Source: Elusimicrobia bacterium GWA2_51_34 | Lineage (GTDB): Bacteria; Elusimicrobiota; Elusimicrobia; Elusimicrobiales; UBA9959 | Length of the DNA: 64,000 bases | Direction of reading: 5' to 3' | Assembly (NCBI GenBank): GCA_001799565.1 | Contig: MGTS01000006.1 | Span: forward strand, 65,006-129,005 | Shown here: in pieces, positions 16,957-24,602 of the stretch | Numbering within the stretch: the stretch's first letter is position 1 | Layout: every line of letters starts with the position of its first letter | Notes under the pieces: model-generated | Databases searched by the model: none | The model's input: the letters and a program-made list of their open reading frames with translations, nothing else | Told to the model about the DNA's origin: nothing | Program-made: the position numbers and the translations under genes

Positions 16957-19032
16957 TTATTTAAAATCTATAATACGATACTCCCCGCTCTGCAGGCCGG
17001 AACTGAAATTAAACCCGGGAATATCAGCCCCAGTATAATTCCAGGTAACATTGGCAATAACCGCCTTTCTAAGCCCCTGAACCGTTTTAGATTTAAGGAT
17101 ATAGCCCACCCATTTCTGACCCTGCGGCGGCCAAAGCGGTTCTATGTCGTAATCCCCAAGCTGCTCCCGGATATCACCGGCGGCTGAAAACACCGTCTGG
17201 TAGGTCTGTTTCACCCACGGGTCGCCGCCGTTCCAGTTTATCTGGCAGGGGGCGCTGAAAGGCAATGGTTTTGATTCGGTCGGTATGGCCGCGTTATAGC
17301 CTATTTCCGCGCCCGAGTAGGCCATTACGGCGCCGGGGTACAGCATGGTAAGCATAAGAGCGGCCGGCAAGCGCCTGCCGTAAACCGTTTCAGGCGCGGG
17401 CTCGTCATGATTGCCTAAAAAAACAACCGAGCCGGCTCCGCCCTGCTGCCAGGCCAGAAAAGCGGCGCGGTTGACGGCGCTGGCCTCGCTGGAACCGTTC
17501 CCGCCGGCTGTGGCGTCATACCAGCCCGTCTGGCCTTCCGGCCGGCCGGTTTCGTACTTGCTGTAGATGGTGTCAAAACCGCAGGCTGAAAGATCTTCCT
17601 GGAAAGCGTAGGCTTCGGCCATAAACGCAACGGAAGGCTTGGCCGCTTTAACCGTCCATATAAGCTCGCGGTAGAATTCCTCATGCGGCATGGACTTCTG
17701 CCAGGTGCGGGAGAACACATTGTTCAGCGCCAGATAAGCCATATCCACGCGGAAACCATCCACGTCAAACTTTGCAACCCAGCCTTTTACGATATCGGTC
17801 ATACGGTCGCGCAAAGCGGCATTTGAATAATTTACCTGCGCCGTGTCTATCCAGCTTGAAACTCCGCCGCCGTATTCAAAGCCGCCGTTATGCACGCAAT
17901 ATTTTTCGCCATGCCAGGTATAGTCAAAATAGCCGTCGCGCGGACAGACGCCGTCTTCCTTCGCTCCGGCGTTTTTGCCCGGAGCTTCGAAGGGACGTGG
18001 TCCTGCGAAGCTATTGTTACGCGAAGCGGACCCGCCATAACGGTAACTGACGAAATAGCCGGGGTTTTCCGCCAGCAGCCTTGAATCAAGCGAGGTATGG
18101 TTTACCACGAAGTCCACTATCACTTTAAGGCCGGCCTGATGCGCCAGGCTGACAAAATTTTTAAAATCCTCCTCGGTACCCAGGTCGGGGTTTACGGTGG
18201 AGTGGTCGCTTATGGAATAAGGCGAACCTCCTCCGGTGCCGGTCTGCCCCCGCACGCCTATGGGAAGTATCCCCATCGGCCATACGGCATCAAAACCCAT
18301 ACGCTTTATCACACTGAAATCCGAAGACTTAAAATCCCTGAAAAACAGTATTTTAGAAGGATCCCGCTGGGTTTTTCCGCCTGAGGCGGAAAAACCTTGC
18401 GCGGAGCGCCTTCCGGACAGATTGTAAGCGCGGGGAAAAAGCTCGTAAATGCGGGCTTTCTTTGCCCAGGCGGCGGAATCGTAACCGGCGATATTGGCCT
18501 GAAGGCCCGAAATATAACTCTCAAGAACGGTATTAAGCCGCGTGTTTTTATCCTGCGGGGACATGTGCGAAGCTTTCAGGTCATTGAGCACGGCCCGAAG
18601 TTCGGCGGTCCAGGAAACCTCTTTAAGCAAATCGTCCAGGTACGCGAAATAGTCGTTTGTGTGGTGTAGAAAAGGCCCTACTCCGTATTTCCCTTCAAGC
18701 TCTTTTTTAGTCCACAAAAAACCCTCAAGTCCCACGCTTTGGGCCTGGGCCGTCCAGCCTTCCTTGTCATGCCTGAACATAAAATGCCGCGCCTGCGGCA
18801 CGGGGCCGTCCCAGGCTCCGGAAGACAGAATTTCTTTCATCTGCTGAAGGGATTCAATGCGCGCATCACCTTTGCCGCGCGGGAATGGCAGCAAAACGCC
18901 GGCCGCCGGGTCCGAACCGTCAAAAAGCGAGGCCGCTTCCCGCCTTTCCGTCTCCGGGGATGAAAAAACCGCCGACGGCGCGCTCAGCAAAACGGCGGCA
19001 AAAAGCGATTTTAGAAACCGTGAGTACATCAT
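16957..19032 (-). CDS. Secreted GH13 alpha-amylase-like enzyme
   Basis: The 691-residue protein has a signal peptide (about 1-24, ending VFSS). The GH13 blocks are complete: KVIVDFVVNH, DGFRVDMAYL with the nucleophile Asp, VAFMAEAYAF with the acid Glu, and VVFLGNHDEP with the third catalytic Asp. A roughly 170-residue N-terminal region precedes the barrel and has no recognised domain. Two palindromes sit inside the coding sequence: one at 18370-18396, and an imperfect one at 17958-17993 (CTCCGG/CCGGAG plus CCTTCG/CGAAGG). Both fall in loops between conserved strands. The enzyme probably degrades extracellular or periplasmic alpha-glucan, feeding the cytoplasmic GH13 enzyme next to it. Confidence 0.88.
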   Translation of the reverse strand: MMYSRFLKSLFAAVLLSAPSAVFSSPETERREAASLFDGSDPAAGVLLPFPRGKGDARIESLQQMKEILSSGAWDGPVPQARHFMFRHDKEGWTAQAQSVGLEGFLWTKKELEGKYGVGPFLHHTNDYFAYLDDLLKEVSWTAELRAVLNDLKASHMSPQDKNTRLNTVLESYISGLQANIAGYDSAAWAKKARIYELFPRAYNLSGRRSAQGFSASGGKTQRDPSKILFFRDFKSSDFSVIKRMGFDAVWPMGILPIGVRGQTGTGGGSPYSISDHSTVNPDLGTEEDFKNFVSLAHQAGLKVIVDFVVNHTSLDSRLLAENPGYFVSYRYGGSASRNNSFAGPRPFEAPGKNAGAKEDGVCPRDGYFDYTWHGEKYCVHNGGFEYGGGVSSWIDTAQVNYSNAALRDRMTDIVKGWVAKFDVDGFRVDMAYLALNNVFSRTWQKSMPHEEFYRELIWTVKAAKPSVAFMAEAYAFQEDLSACGFDTIYSKYETGRPEGQTGWYDATAGGNGSSEASAVNRAAFLAWQQGGAGSVVFLGNHDEPAPETVYGRRLPAALMLTMLYPGAVMAYSGAEIGYNAAIPTESKPLPFSAPCQINWNGGDPWVKQTYQTVFSAAGDIREQLGDYDIEPLWPPQGQKWVGYILKSKTVQGLRKAVIANVTWNYTGADIPGFNFSSGLQSGEYRIIDFK
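18370..18396. repeat. TCCGCCTGAGGCGGA palindrome inside the amylase gene
   Basis: A 27-base palindrome with 13-base arms around one unpaired base has the dispersed 15-base core at 18376-18390. On the coding strand it reads through in frame as FSASGGK, between the N-terminal region and the catalytic barrel. The copy at 53636-53650 is read in the same frame and also gives SASGGK. Confidence 0.85.
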
Positions 19033-19104
19033 TCTGCATATGTTATACGATACGGAAACCGGTATTTCAAGAGCAAAAGGCCCACCACGGACTTACCCGG
19101 AGGA

Positions 19105-19275
19105 CCTAGGAGCCTGAGCAATTAGTCCGATTCGGCTGCAAATTCGGCTTTCGGGCTGCGGCTTTGCCAAAAATTTCTTACATATCTTCAAGATATGCTC
19201 TAAATTTTTGGCTTCGCCTCGCCTCATCCGCCTAAGGCGGACGCTTCGAAAGCACTAATTGCTCAGGCTCCTAGG
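19105..19275. mobile_element. MITE-like nested inverted-repeat element
   Basis: A perfect 22-base inverted repeat bounds 171 bases (arms 19105-19126 and 19254-19275, each ending in CCTAGG). Inside it lie GCCAAAAATTT (19166-19176) with its complement at 19202-19212, a CATATCTT/AAGATATG hairpin (19181-19197), and one TCCGCCTAAGGCGGA palindrome (19227-19241). It occupies the middle of the 411-base divergent gap between the amylase and the membrane protein gene. No coding sequence and no clear target-site duplication is visible. A non-autonomous transposable element is inferred. Confidence 0.6.
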
Positions 19276-19443
19276 GCGCGAGAGAGCGGATTCTATTAAA
19301 ATTACCGGCCCGGCAGTCCGCCTCTCCCGGCAGTTTGACGAAACAGAAGAATCTTGTATACTACTTTTACAGATTCCGCGTACCGGTTCTTACAAGGGCG
19401 GGCTGAGCGGGGATCAATAGCCAGCCCGCGAACCTGCAATTCA

Positions 19444-21315
19444 ATGTTGAACGACAAGTCTTGGAATATCAAAAAAGTCATTTTTTTCAATTTTTGTCTG
19501 CTGGCTATCCTGGCTGGTTTATGGCAGCTTATTCCCGACTCCGTAAGAACGATGGGATTAAGTAAACCGTATGATACCGGAGAGAACTGGTTTTTCGCAT
19601 TAACCGGGACTTTTGAGAACATCTGGTTCCCTTTTTTCCCGGTTGTTATTTCAACCATCCAATACCATACCCCCGCCTGGCTGCAGGCGGGCGCGTGTAA
19701 ATTTGTCTTCCTGCTGCCGGTGATACTGGCTTTTTCCGCCGGCTCTCTGATACATTCATTTTCCGCCGGAATCATGGCGGCCGCGCTGTCCGCGGTTCTC
19801 AGCGCCCTCCTATTTTTGTATGGCGGGCTTTCTTATGAGCAATATATCGAACAGAATCTGATCGCCACTACGGCACTGATGATTGTTTGCGGGCTTTCCG
19901 TTAAATTCCGGTCTTATACGTTAAGAAGTTTTTTTATCGGCCTCCTTCTGGCTGTGGCGCTGTACGCGAAGGGAGTTATCGCGCTGTTCATCCCAATAAT
20001 TTTTGTGTACGAGGCGTATCGGGAGAAAGGCCGGGCGCGTTTTTTAAGACAGTGGCCGGCAATGACCGTGCTCCTGGCGGCCGTTTCGGCCTGGGTTATA
20101 GTCAACTGGGTTTGCCGGAACGAATTTATGCTTCTTGAAAACGACCGGGCCGGAACTATAATTGAGGGCGCGCTCGGTCTTATAGGCATCGTGGAGGGTG
20201 ACTGGCGCGCCTTGTCCGGAATTTCCGCCGATCAGAACGTGTTCCTGTGGGCGGCCCGGGAAATACTGGCACATCCGCTGCGGTATATTTCAGCGATAGG
20301 ATACCGGCTGTATTACCTTTTGTTTACACAACCGCTGCTGCCGGGATTGCCCGTGCTGGCTTTTTTATGGCTCTGCGGCGTTTACCGGCTGAGGCGCCTG
20401 GCGGCCGCCCGGCCGCTGCTGCTGCTTACGCTCTATCTGCTCCTGATACACCTCCTTATGCCTGTGTCGGGGCGCTATTTCGTGCCGATGTGGTTTTTAG
20501 TATGCACTCTGACGGGGATTTTTTTCGCGGATATGCCCAGAGGAGTTCCGAGGCCGGGCGGATACGAGTACACGAACGCGAAAGCCGTTTTTTATGCCGC
20601 TTCCACGCCGGTAATTATTTTCTGGACGGTCAGCTTTGTGCTGCTGATATCGCACCCCCTGCGAAGCAACGCCGCGCACGATCTGGAGAAACTGGAAACA
20701 GAGTACCCCGGCATCCCATGGATACACGAAATGGCGGCCCGTGAGGCATTAAGAACCGGCGATTTGGATAAGGCAGCGGATTCACGCCGTAAGGCCTACG
20801 AGCTGGAAAAAACCGGCTTGTTTCGCAAAGAAGACTATTTAAATACAGCGTTCATGGCGGGCAGTATTTCCGGCGCTCAACTCCAGGAATATTCCCTGGA
20901 CTTCACGGACTCCAAGATACTGATGCTTGCCGCTTTACGCTACAGCGAAGAGGGGAAACCGGCAAAAGCCGGGAAAGTCCTTCCATGCGCATTGCAATTG
21001 TGTGTCAGAAACTCATTTGGCGTGGATTATGTCTCCGATAGAGAAGATGTCCTGCGTTTAAACGAAACCAGAAGAAAGGGCGCGGATACCTGCCTGAAGA
21101 ATCTTTCTGCAATGATTTCCACTCTCTCTGCCAGGAGGCGCGGCATATTGCGGGACAGACTGGCGCGAATTGATCCCGGCTTGTGGCGGCCGGAACTTCT
21201 TTTTTCCGCTTTTGAAGCGGGGAATGCGGAAGATAGGCGCGCGGTCCCCAGGATCGTCAACAGCAACGTGGAGATTGCGGCCTGCCGGGGCATAATACCT
21301 ATGGCGCGCCCTTAG
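19444..21315 (+). CDS. GT-C-like polytopic membrane protein
   Basis: From the ATG at 19444 the protein is 623 residues. It has one N-terminal helix, an external loop with acidic residues (PYDTGENWFF), and about ten further transmembrane helices to about residue 400. A soluble C-terminal region with helical, TPR-like character follows (about 430-600). This layout resembles ArnT/PMT/RgtA-type (GT-C) glycosyltransferases that use polyprenyl-linked sugars at the outer face of the inner membrane. The match is to overall architecture, not to a firm motif. An upstream in-frame start at 19354 would add 30 residues of unlikely sequence before the first helix, so the internal ATG is preferred. It stands alone, not in an operon. 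Confidence 0.6.
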   Translation: MLNDKSWNIKKVIFFNFCLLAILAGLWQLIPDSVRTMGLSKPYDTGENWFFALTGTFENIWFPFFPVVISTIQYHTPAWLQAGACKFVFLLPVILAFSAGSLIHSFSAGIMAAALSAVLSALLFLYGGLSYEQYIEQNLIATTALMIVCGLSVKFRSYTLRSFFIGLLLAVALYAKGVIALFIPIIFVYEAYREKGRARFLRQWPAMTVLLAAVSAWVIVNWVCRNEFMLLENDRAGTIIEGALGLIGIVEGDWRALSGISADQNVFLWAAREILAHPLRYISAIGYRLYYLLFTQPLLPGLPVLAFLWLCGVYRLRRLAAARPLLLLTLYLLLIHLLMPVSGRYFVPMWFLVCTLTGIFFADMPRGVPRPGGYEYTNAKAVFYAASTPVIIFWTVSFVLLISHPLRSNAAHDLEKLETEYPGIPWIHEMAAREALRTGDLDKAADSRRKAYELEKTGLFRKEDYLNTAFMAGSISGAQLQEYSLDFTDSKILMLAALRYSEEGKPAKAGKVLPCALQLCVRNSFGVDYVSDREDVLRLNETRRKGADTCLKNLSAMISTLSARRRGILRDRLARIDPGLWRPELLFSAFEAGNAEDRRAVPRIVNSNVEIAACRGIIPMARP

Positions 21316-21416
21316 CCTGGCAACCCCGGCCCCGATATTTCAAAACGCCGCGCAGACTGTTCCACGCTGCAAACGCACCACTTAAAAACTGAACAAGTAC
21401 CATAGAATACCGGCGC

Positions 21417-21459
21417 TTGACACTGCGGGCCGGAACCTGCTATAGTTTATCTACCGGTA
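21417..21459 (+). promoter_or_regulatory. Sigma-70-type promoter and probable TetR operator
   Basis: TTGACA (21417-21422) and TATAGT (21441-21446) are separated by 18 bases and lie 25 bases before the tetR-tolC start. The palindrome TACCGGTA (21452-21459) sits just after the -10 box within an imperfect inverted repeat, where a TetR-type repressor would block transcription. Autoregulation of the efflux operon is inferred. Confidence 0.65.
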
Positions 21460-21471
21460 AGTAAGTTTTAT

Positions 21472-23361
21472 ATGAAATTACAAATAGCTTCAAAACCAAC
21501 CAAAGGCGGCAGAACATGCCGCCGCATACTGGAAACGGCCTCCGCCATGATGGCCGAGCGGGGCCCCGATGGCGTTTCTATGCGCGAAATTTCCGCACGC
21601 CTGAAAATAACAAAGCCGGTCCTCTATTATTACTTCAAGGATAAGGAAGAACTTATAAAGGCGGCCTTCATTGAAGGCACCAAGCATTTTGACGAATTGA
21701 ACAATGAACTGAACAACCCCAGCCTGACGCTGGAACATAAACTTGCGCGGATATTCTCAAATCACCTGGACTTCATAAAGCGTTATCCCGATATGCCTAA
21801 ATGCGCTCTAAAAATAATGGCCTCCCCCTCCTCCGGGGTTTTAAGCTCCATGGCGATAGAGCTAAAACACCGCAATAGAACGGCGCTAAGAAAAATACTG
21901 GAAGCTACCGCCGGCAAAGAAGGAATTTCACGCTCCGGAATAGACGTCATACTGCACATGGTAAGCGCCGTAATAGCCCATTTTATGATAGAAGCCCGTG
22001 AACAGGGAGCGGCTAGCCTTGACAAAAAACTGCCCGCACGCCTTGCCCGGCTTATCTGCGCGGGCGCCAGGCATGTTAAAACGGTTTTGATAATAATTCT
22101 GTTTATCCCCATGCTTTCCCGCGCCCAGGCGCTTGACCTCAGCGTGGACAACGCCGTTGACCTGGCGTTTAAAAACAACACCTCCGTTATGACGGCTGAA
22201 AAAAACCGGGCAATATATAAGGAAAAAATAAAGGAGTATTGGGGCGGCGTCTACCCGCAGCTCAGCGCCGGCGCCTCCTATACCCGCAACATAGAGAAAT
22301 CTGTTATTTTTTTCGGCGGCCAAAAGATAAAAATGGGCCTGGACAACTCCTACTCCGGGTCGCTTGACCTTAACCAGGTGCTTTGGGCCGGCGGAAGGGT
22401 CCGCACCGGCATAACTATGGCCGGCATATATTCCGATTCCAGCTCTGAAAATCTGCGCGCCGCGCAAAGCGGGGTGAAAAAGGCGGTAAAGCAGCTTTAC
22501 TACGCGGTGCTCCTTTCAAAAGCCATGGCCGGCATACAAAAGGAAACACTGGAACTGGCCATACAGCACCTGGCGACAATTGAAGCTCAGTATAAGCAGG
22601 GCCTGGCCAGCGACCTGACCGTGCTCCGCCAGAAAGTGGAGGTCTCAAATAATGAACCCGCGGTAACGCAGAACCTGAACTACTACGAGGAAGGCCTGCT
22701 TGAATTGAAAGATCTACTGGGTCTTGAGCCGGATTCCGAAATAAAACTTTCCGGCGGCATAAACTGCGGACCCGCTCTACCCGGAAGCCTTCCGGAACTT
22801 TACGGCGCGGCGATGGCGAAACAGCCGCAATACCGCCAGGCAAGGCTGCAAAAGGCTCTGGCAGTGGAAAATGTGACGCTCGAAAAAGCCGGGCATTACC
22901 CCAACCTTTACGCCTTCGCTTCTAAACAGTATCAGGGACAGACTGATTCCGCCTTCCCCTCCGGGGAGGAAAGTTCATGGAGTACCGCGGCCGGCGTAAA
23001 ACTCAGCCTGCCGCTTTTCGCCGGAGGCGCCACAATGTCCCGGGTAAAACAAGCCCGGCTTGAACTGGACATAGCGGATGAGAACCTTAAAAAAGCTGAA
23101 AGGGAACTTAAGATTACAGTCAAAAAGGCCTGGCTTGACCTGAATGAAGCCGCCCAGCGCAAGGCGGCGCAGGAAACATCCGTGGAAACGGCGCGCAAGG
23201 CGCTGACAGCCACCGAAATACGTTTCAAGAACGGCCTGGCAGGCCAGCTTGAGATAAACGACGCCACACTAGCGCTGAACAAGGCGCAAATATTTTATAC
23301 ACAGGCGCAGCATGATGTATGCTCGGCCAGCGCGGAACTTGACTGGGCAGCGGGAGAATAA
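21472..23361 (+). CDS. TetR regulator fused in frame to a TolC-family outer-membrane channel
   Basis: This single 629-residue frame holds two proteins that are normally separate. Residues 1-200 are a TetR-family repressor, with its helix-turn-helix at about 15-62 (VSMREISARLKITKP, VLYYYFKDKEEL) and a helical ligand domain. Residues 202-221 read as a signal peptide (VKTVLIIILFIPMLSRAQA). Residues 222-629 are an outer-membrane efflux protein with the duplicated TolC coiled-coil pattern. The junction contains a run of four A (22078-22081). One extra A would give TolC its own ATG at 22073, with the peptide MLKTVLIIILF, and TetR its own stop about 50 bases later. A recent fusion, a frameshift or an assembly error are all possible. 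The membrane-fusion and RND pump genes follow. Confidence 0.8.
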   Translation: MKLQIASKPTKGGRTCRRILETASAMMAERGPDGVSMREISARLKITKPVLYYYFKDKEELIKAAFIEGTKHFDELNNELNNPSLTLEHKLARIFSNHLDFIKRYPDMPKCALKIMASPSSGVLSSMAIELKHRNRTALRKILEATAGKEGISRSGIDVILHMVSAVIAHFMIEAREQGAASLDKKLPARLARLICAGARHVKTVLIIILFIPMLSRAQALDLSVDNAVDLAFKNNTSVMTAEKNRAIYKEKIKEYWGGVYPQLSAGASYTRNIEKSVIFFGGQKIKMGLDNSYSGSLDLNQVLWAGGRVRTGITMAGIYSDSSSENLRAAQSGVKKAVKQLYYAVLLSKAMAGIQKETLELAIQHLATIEAQYKQGLASDLTVLRQKVEVSNNEPAVTQNLNYYEEGLLELKDLLGLEPDSEIKLSGGINCGPALPGSLPELYGAAMAKQPQYRQARLQKALAVENVTLEKAGHYPNLYAFASKQYQGQTDSAFPSGEESSWSTAAGVKLSLPLFAGGATMSRVKQARLELDIADENLKKAERELKITVKKAWLDLNEAAQRKAAQETSVETARKALTATEIRFKNGLAGQLEINDATLALNKAQIFYTQAQHDVCSASAELDWAAGE

Positions 23362-23366
23362 AGAAA

Positions 23367-23457
23367 GCGAATAGGGATTAGCGAATAGCGAGATAGGGAC
23401 GGCAATACGGATTTTTATAACTTTTCTGTTTTCATTTGCCACTTCGCTATTTCGTCA
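23367..23457. repeat. Inverted heptad array, GCGAATA family
   Basis: The left arm (23367-23398) consists of heptads GCGAATA, GGGATTA, GCGAATA and a variant. The right arm (23437-23457) has complementary words (TTCGCTA, TTTCGTC). It starts 6 bases after the tolC stop. The same words, in the right-arm orientation, reappear inside the next gene at 23564-23644. Confidence 0.75.
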
Positions 23458-23507
23458 TAAAAAGAGGTCACAGGTCTCAGGTTACTTACTGGAGATTAAC
23501 AATATTT

Positions 23508-24485
23508 ATGAAAACTATTAAAACCCTTACAAAAAAAATATCCTGCGGGGCGGAAATCCGCTCTTATTCGCTATTCGCTATTCGCTATTCGCTGCTTTGG
23601 AAGAGACTCCGCCCCTATTCGCTATTCGCTATTTGCTATTCGCTGTTGTTTGCTGCCGGCTGCAAAAATAAGGAAGCGGAAGCTTTAAATAATCTTGAAA
23701 AAGACCGCTTCCTGGTGAAAACCGAAAAAGCCCAGGTGCGAAACCTTGAAGAATACATTCTGCTCACAGGCTCCGTTAAGGCACTGGACGAAGCCACGCT
23801 TTATCCCAGAACTTCCGGCAAACTGCTGCGTAACCTGCTCAAAGAAGGTGACCCGGTAAAAAAAGATGAGACTGTCGCCCTTGTGGAGCGCGACGAAGTG
23901 GGCACGGTTTACGAACCCGCCCCGGTGCCATCCACCCTTACCGGAGTGATAGGACGCGTCTACCAGGACACGGGGGCCAGCGTAAACCCGCAAACACCCA
24001 TAGCCCTGGTAGTGAACCAGGCGCAGGTGCGCGTGGCCGTTGACGTACCGGAACAGTACGTCGGCAAAGTTTTCCGGGACCAGCGCGCGGTCATAAAGGT
24101 GGACGCCTTCCCGGACTACGGCTTCTCCGGAAAGGTTTACAGGGTAAGCCCCGTGGTGGACGCGCGTTCCCGCAACACCATGGTGGAAGTGCTGGTGAAC
24201 AACGCCGACGGGCGGCTGAAGTCCGGCATGTTCGCGGAAGCGCGCCTGATCGTGGCCTCCCGCGGCGCGGCTCTTTCCGTGCCGGCCGGCGCCGTGGTCA
24301 GCCAGGACGGCGGGGATTTCGTCTTCATACCGGCTGAAGGTGGCCTGGCGGCCCGCGTGCAGGTGAAGACCGGCATCAGGACCATGGAATTCACCCAGGT
24401 CAGCGGCGTAAAGGAAGACGCGGATGTTATAACTTTCGGCCTCTACGGCCTGAAGGACGGCAGCAAGATAAAAGTGCAGGAGTAG
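23508..24485 (+). CDS. RND efflux membrane-fusion lipoprotein
   Basis: From the ATG at 23508 (ribosome-binding site GGAG at 23491) the protein is 325 residues. It has a lipobox FAAGC with the lipidated Cys at 52, a biotinyl-lipoyl/hairpin region, a beta-barrel (VRVAVDVPEQYVGKVF) and a membrane-proximal domain. It would bridge the TolC-type channel and the RND pump in the periplasm. The signal peptide is abnormally long (51 residues) and contains YSLFAIRYSLL (20-30) repeated as YSLFAICYSLL (37-47). These are the translation of two heptad arrays (CTATTCG words). The gene therefore uses array DNA as its secretion signal. No other start codon lies between residue 1 and the lipobox. Confidence 0.85.
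   Translation: MKTIKTLTKKISCGAEIRSYSLFAIRYSLLWKRLRPYSLFAICYSLLFAAGCKNKEAEALNNLEKDRFLVKTEKAQVRNLEEYILLTGSVKALDEATLYPRTSGKLLRNLLKEGDPVKKDETVALVERDEVGTVYEPAPVPSTLTGVIGRVYQDTGASVNPQTPIALVVNQAQVRVAVDVPEQYVGKVFRDQRAVIKVDAFPDYGFSGKVYRVSPVVDARSRNTMVEVLVNNADGRLKSGMFAEARLIVASRGAALSVPAGAVVSQDGGDFVFIPAEGGLAARVQVKTGIRTMEFTQVSGVKEDADVITFGLYGLKDGSKIKVQE
23547..23644. repeat. Two direct heptad arrays, CTATTCG family, inside a signal-peptide-coding region
   Basis: CTATTCG-type heptads run at 23564-23593 and again at 23615-23644. GGGGCGGA (23547-23554) and TCCGCCCC (23608-23615) form an inverted pair around the first array. The period of 7 bases gives a 21-base, 7-residue peptide period. The words are the reverse complement of the GCGAATA words upstream, so a long hairpin across the start codon is possible. 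Confidence 0.8.
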
Positions 24486-24574
24486 AGGTAAAGAGGCAAG
24501 GATGTAAGGATGCAAAGCTTTCACAGCTAAATTGCTTTACCTCCAGGTTGCTGTGCATCTAACTCTACAGTTCC
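24485..24574. repeat. Octad word array, GATGTAAG family
   Basis: Eight-base words GAGGTAAA, GAGGCAAG, GATGTAAG and GATGCAAA (24485-24516) begin on the last base of the lipoprotein stop codon. Complementary but rearranged words (TTGCTTTACCTCC, GCATC) follow at 24533-24560. It separates the lipoprotein gene from the RND pump gene. Confidence 0.6.
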
Positions 24575-24602
24575 TTTTTAACAACTTTATAAGGAAGACC
24601 CA

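Noticed and set aside
22072..22096. Programmed ribosomal frameshift at the TetR-TolC join
   Set aside because: The four A are not in the phase of a canonical slippery heptamer for a -1 shift, and the zero frame is already open through the join, so no shift is needed.
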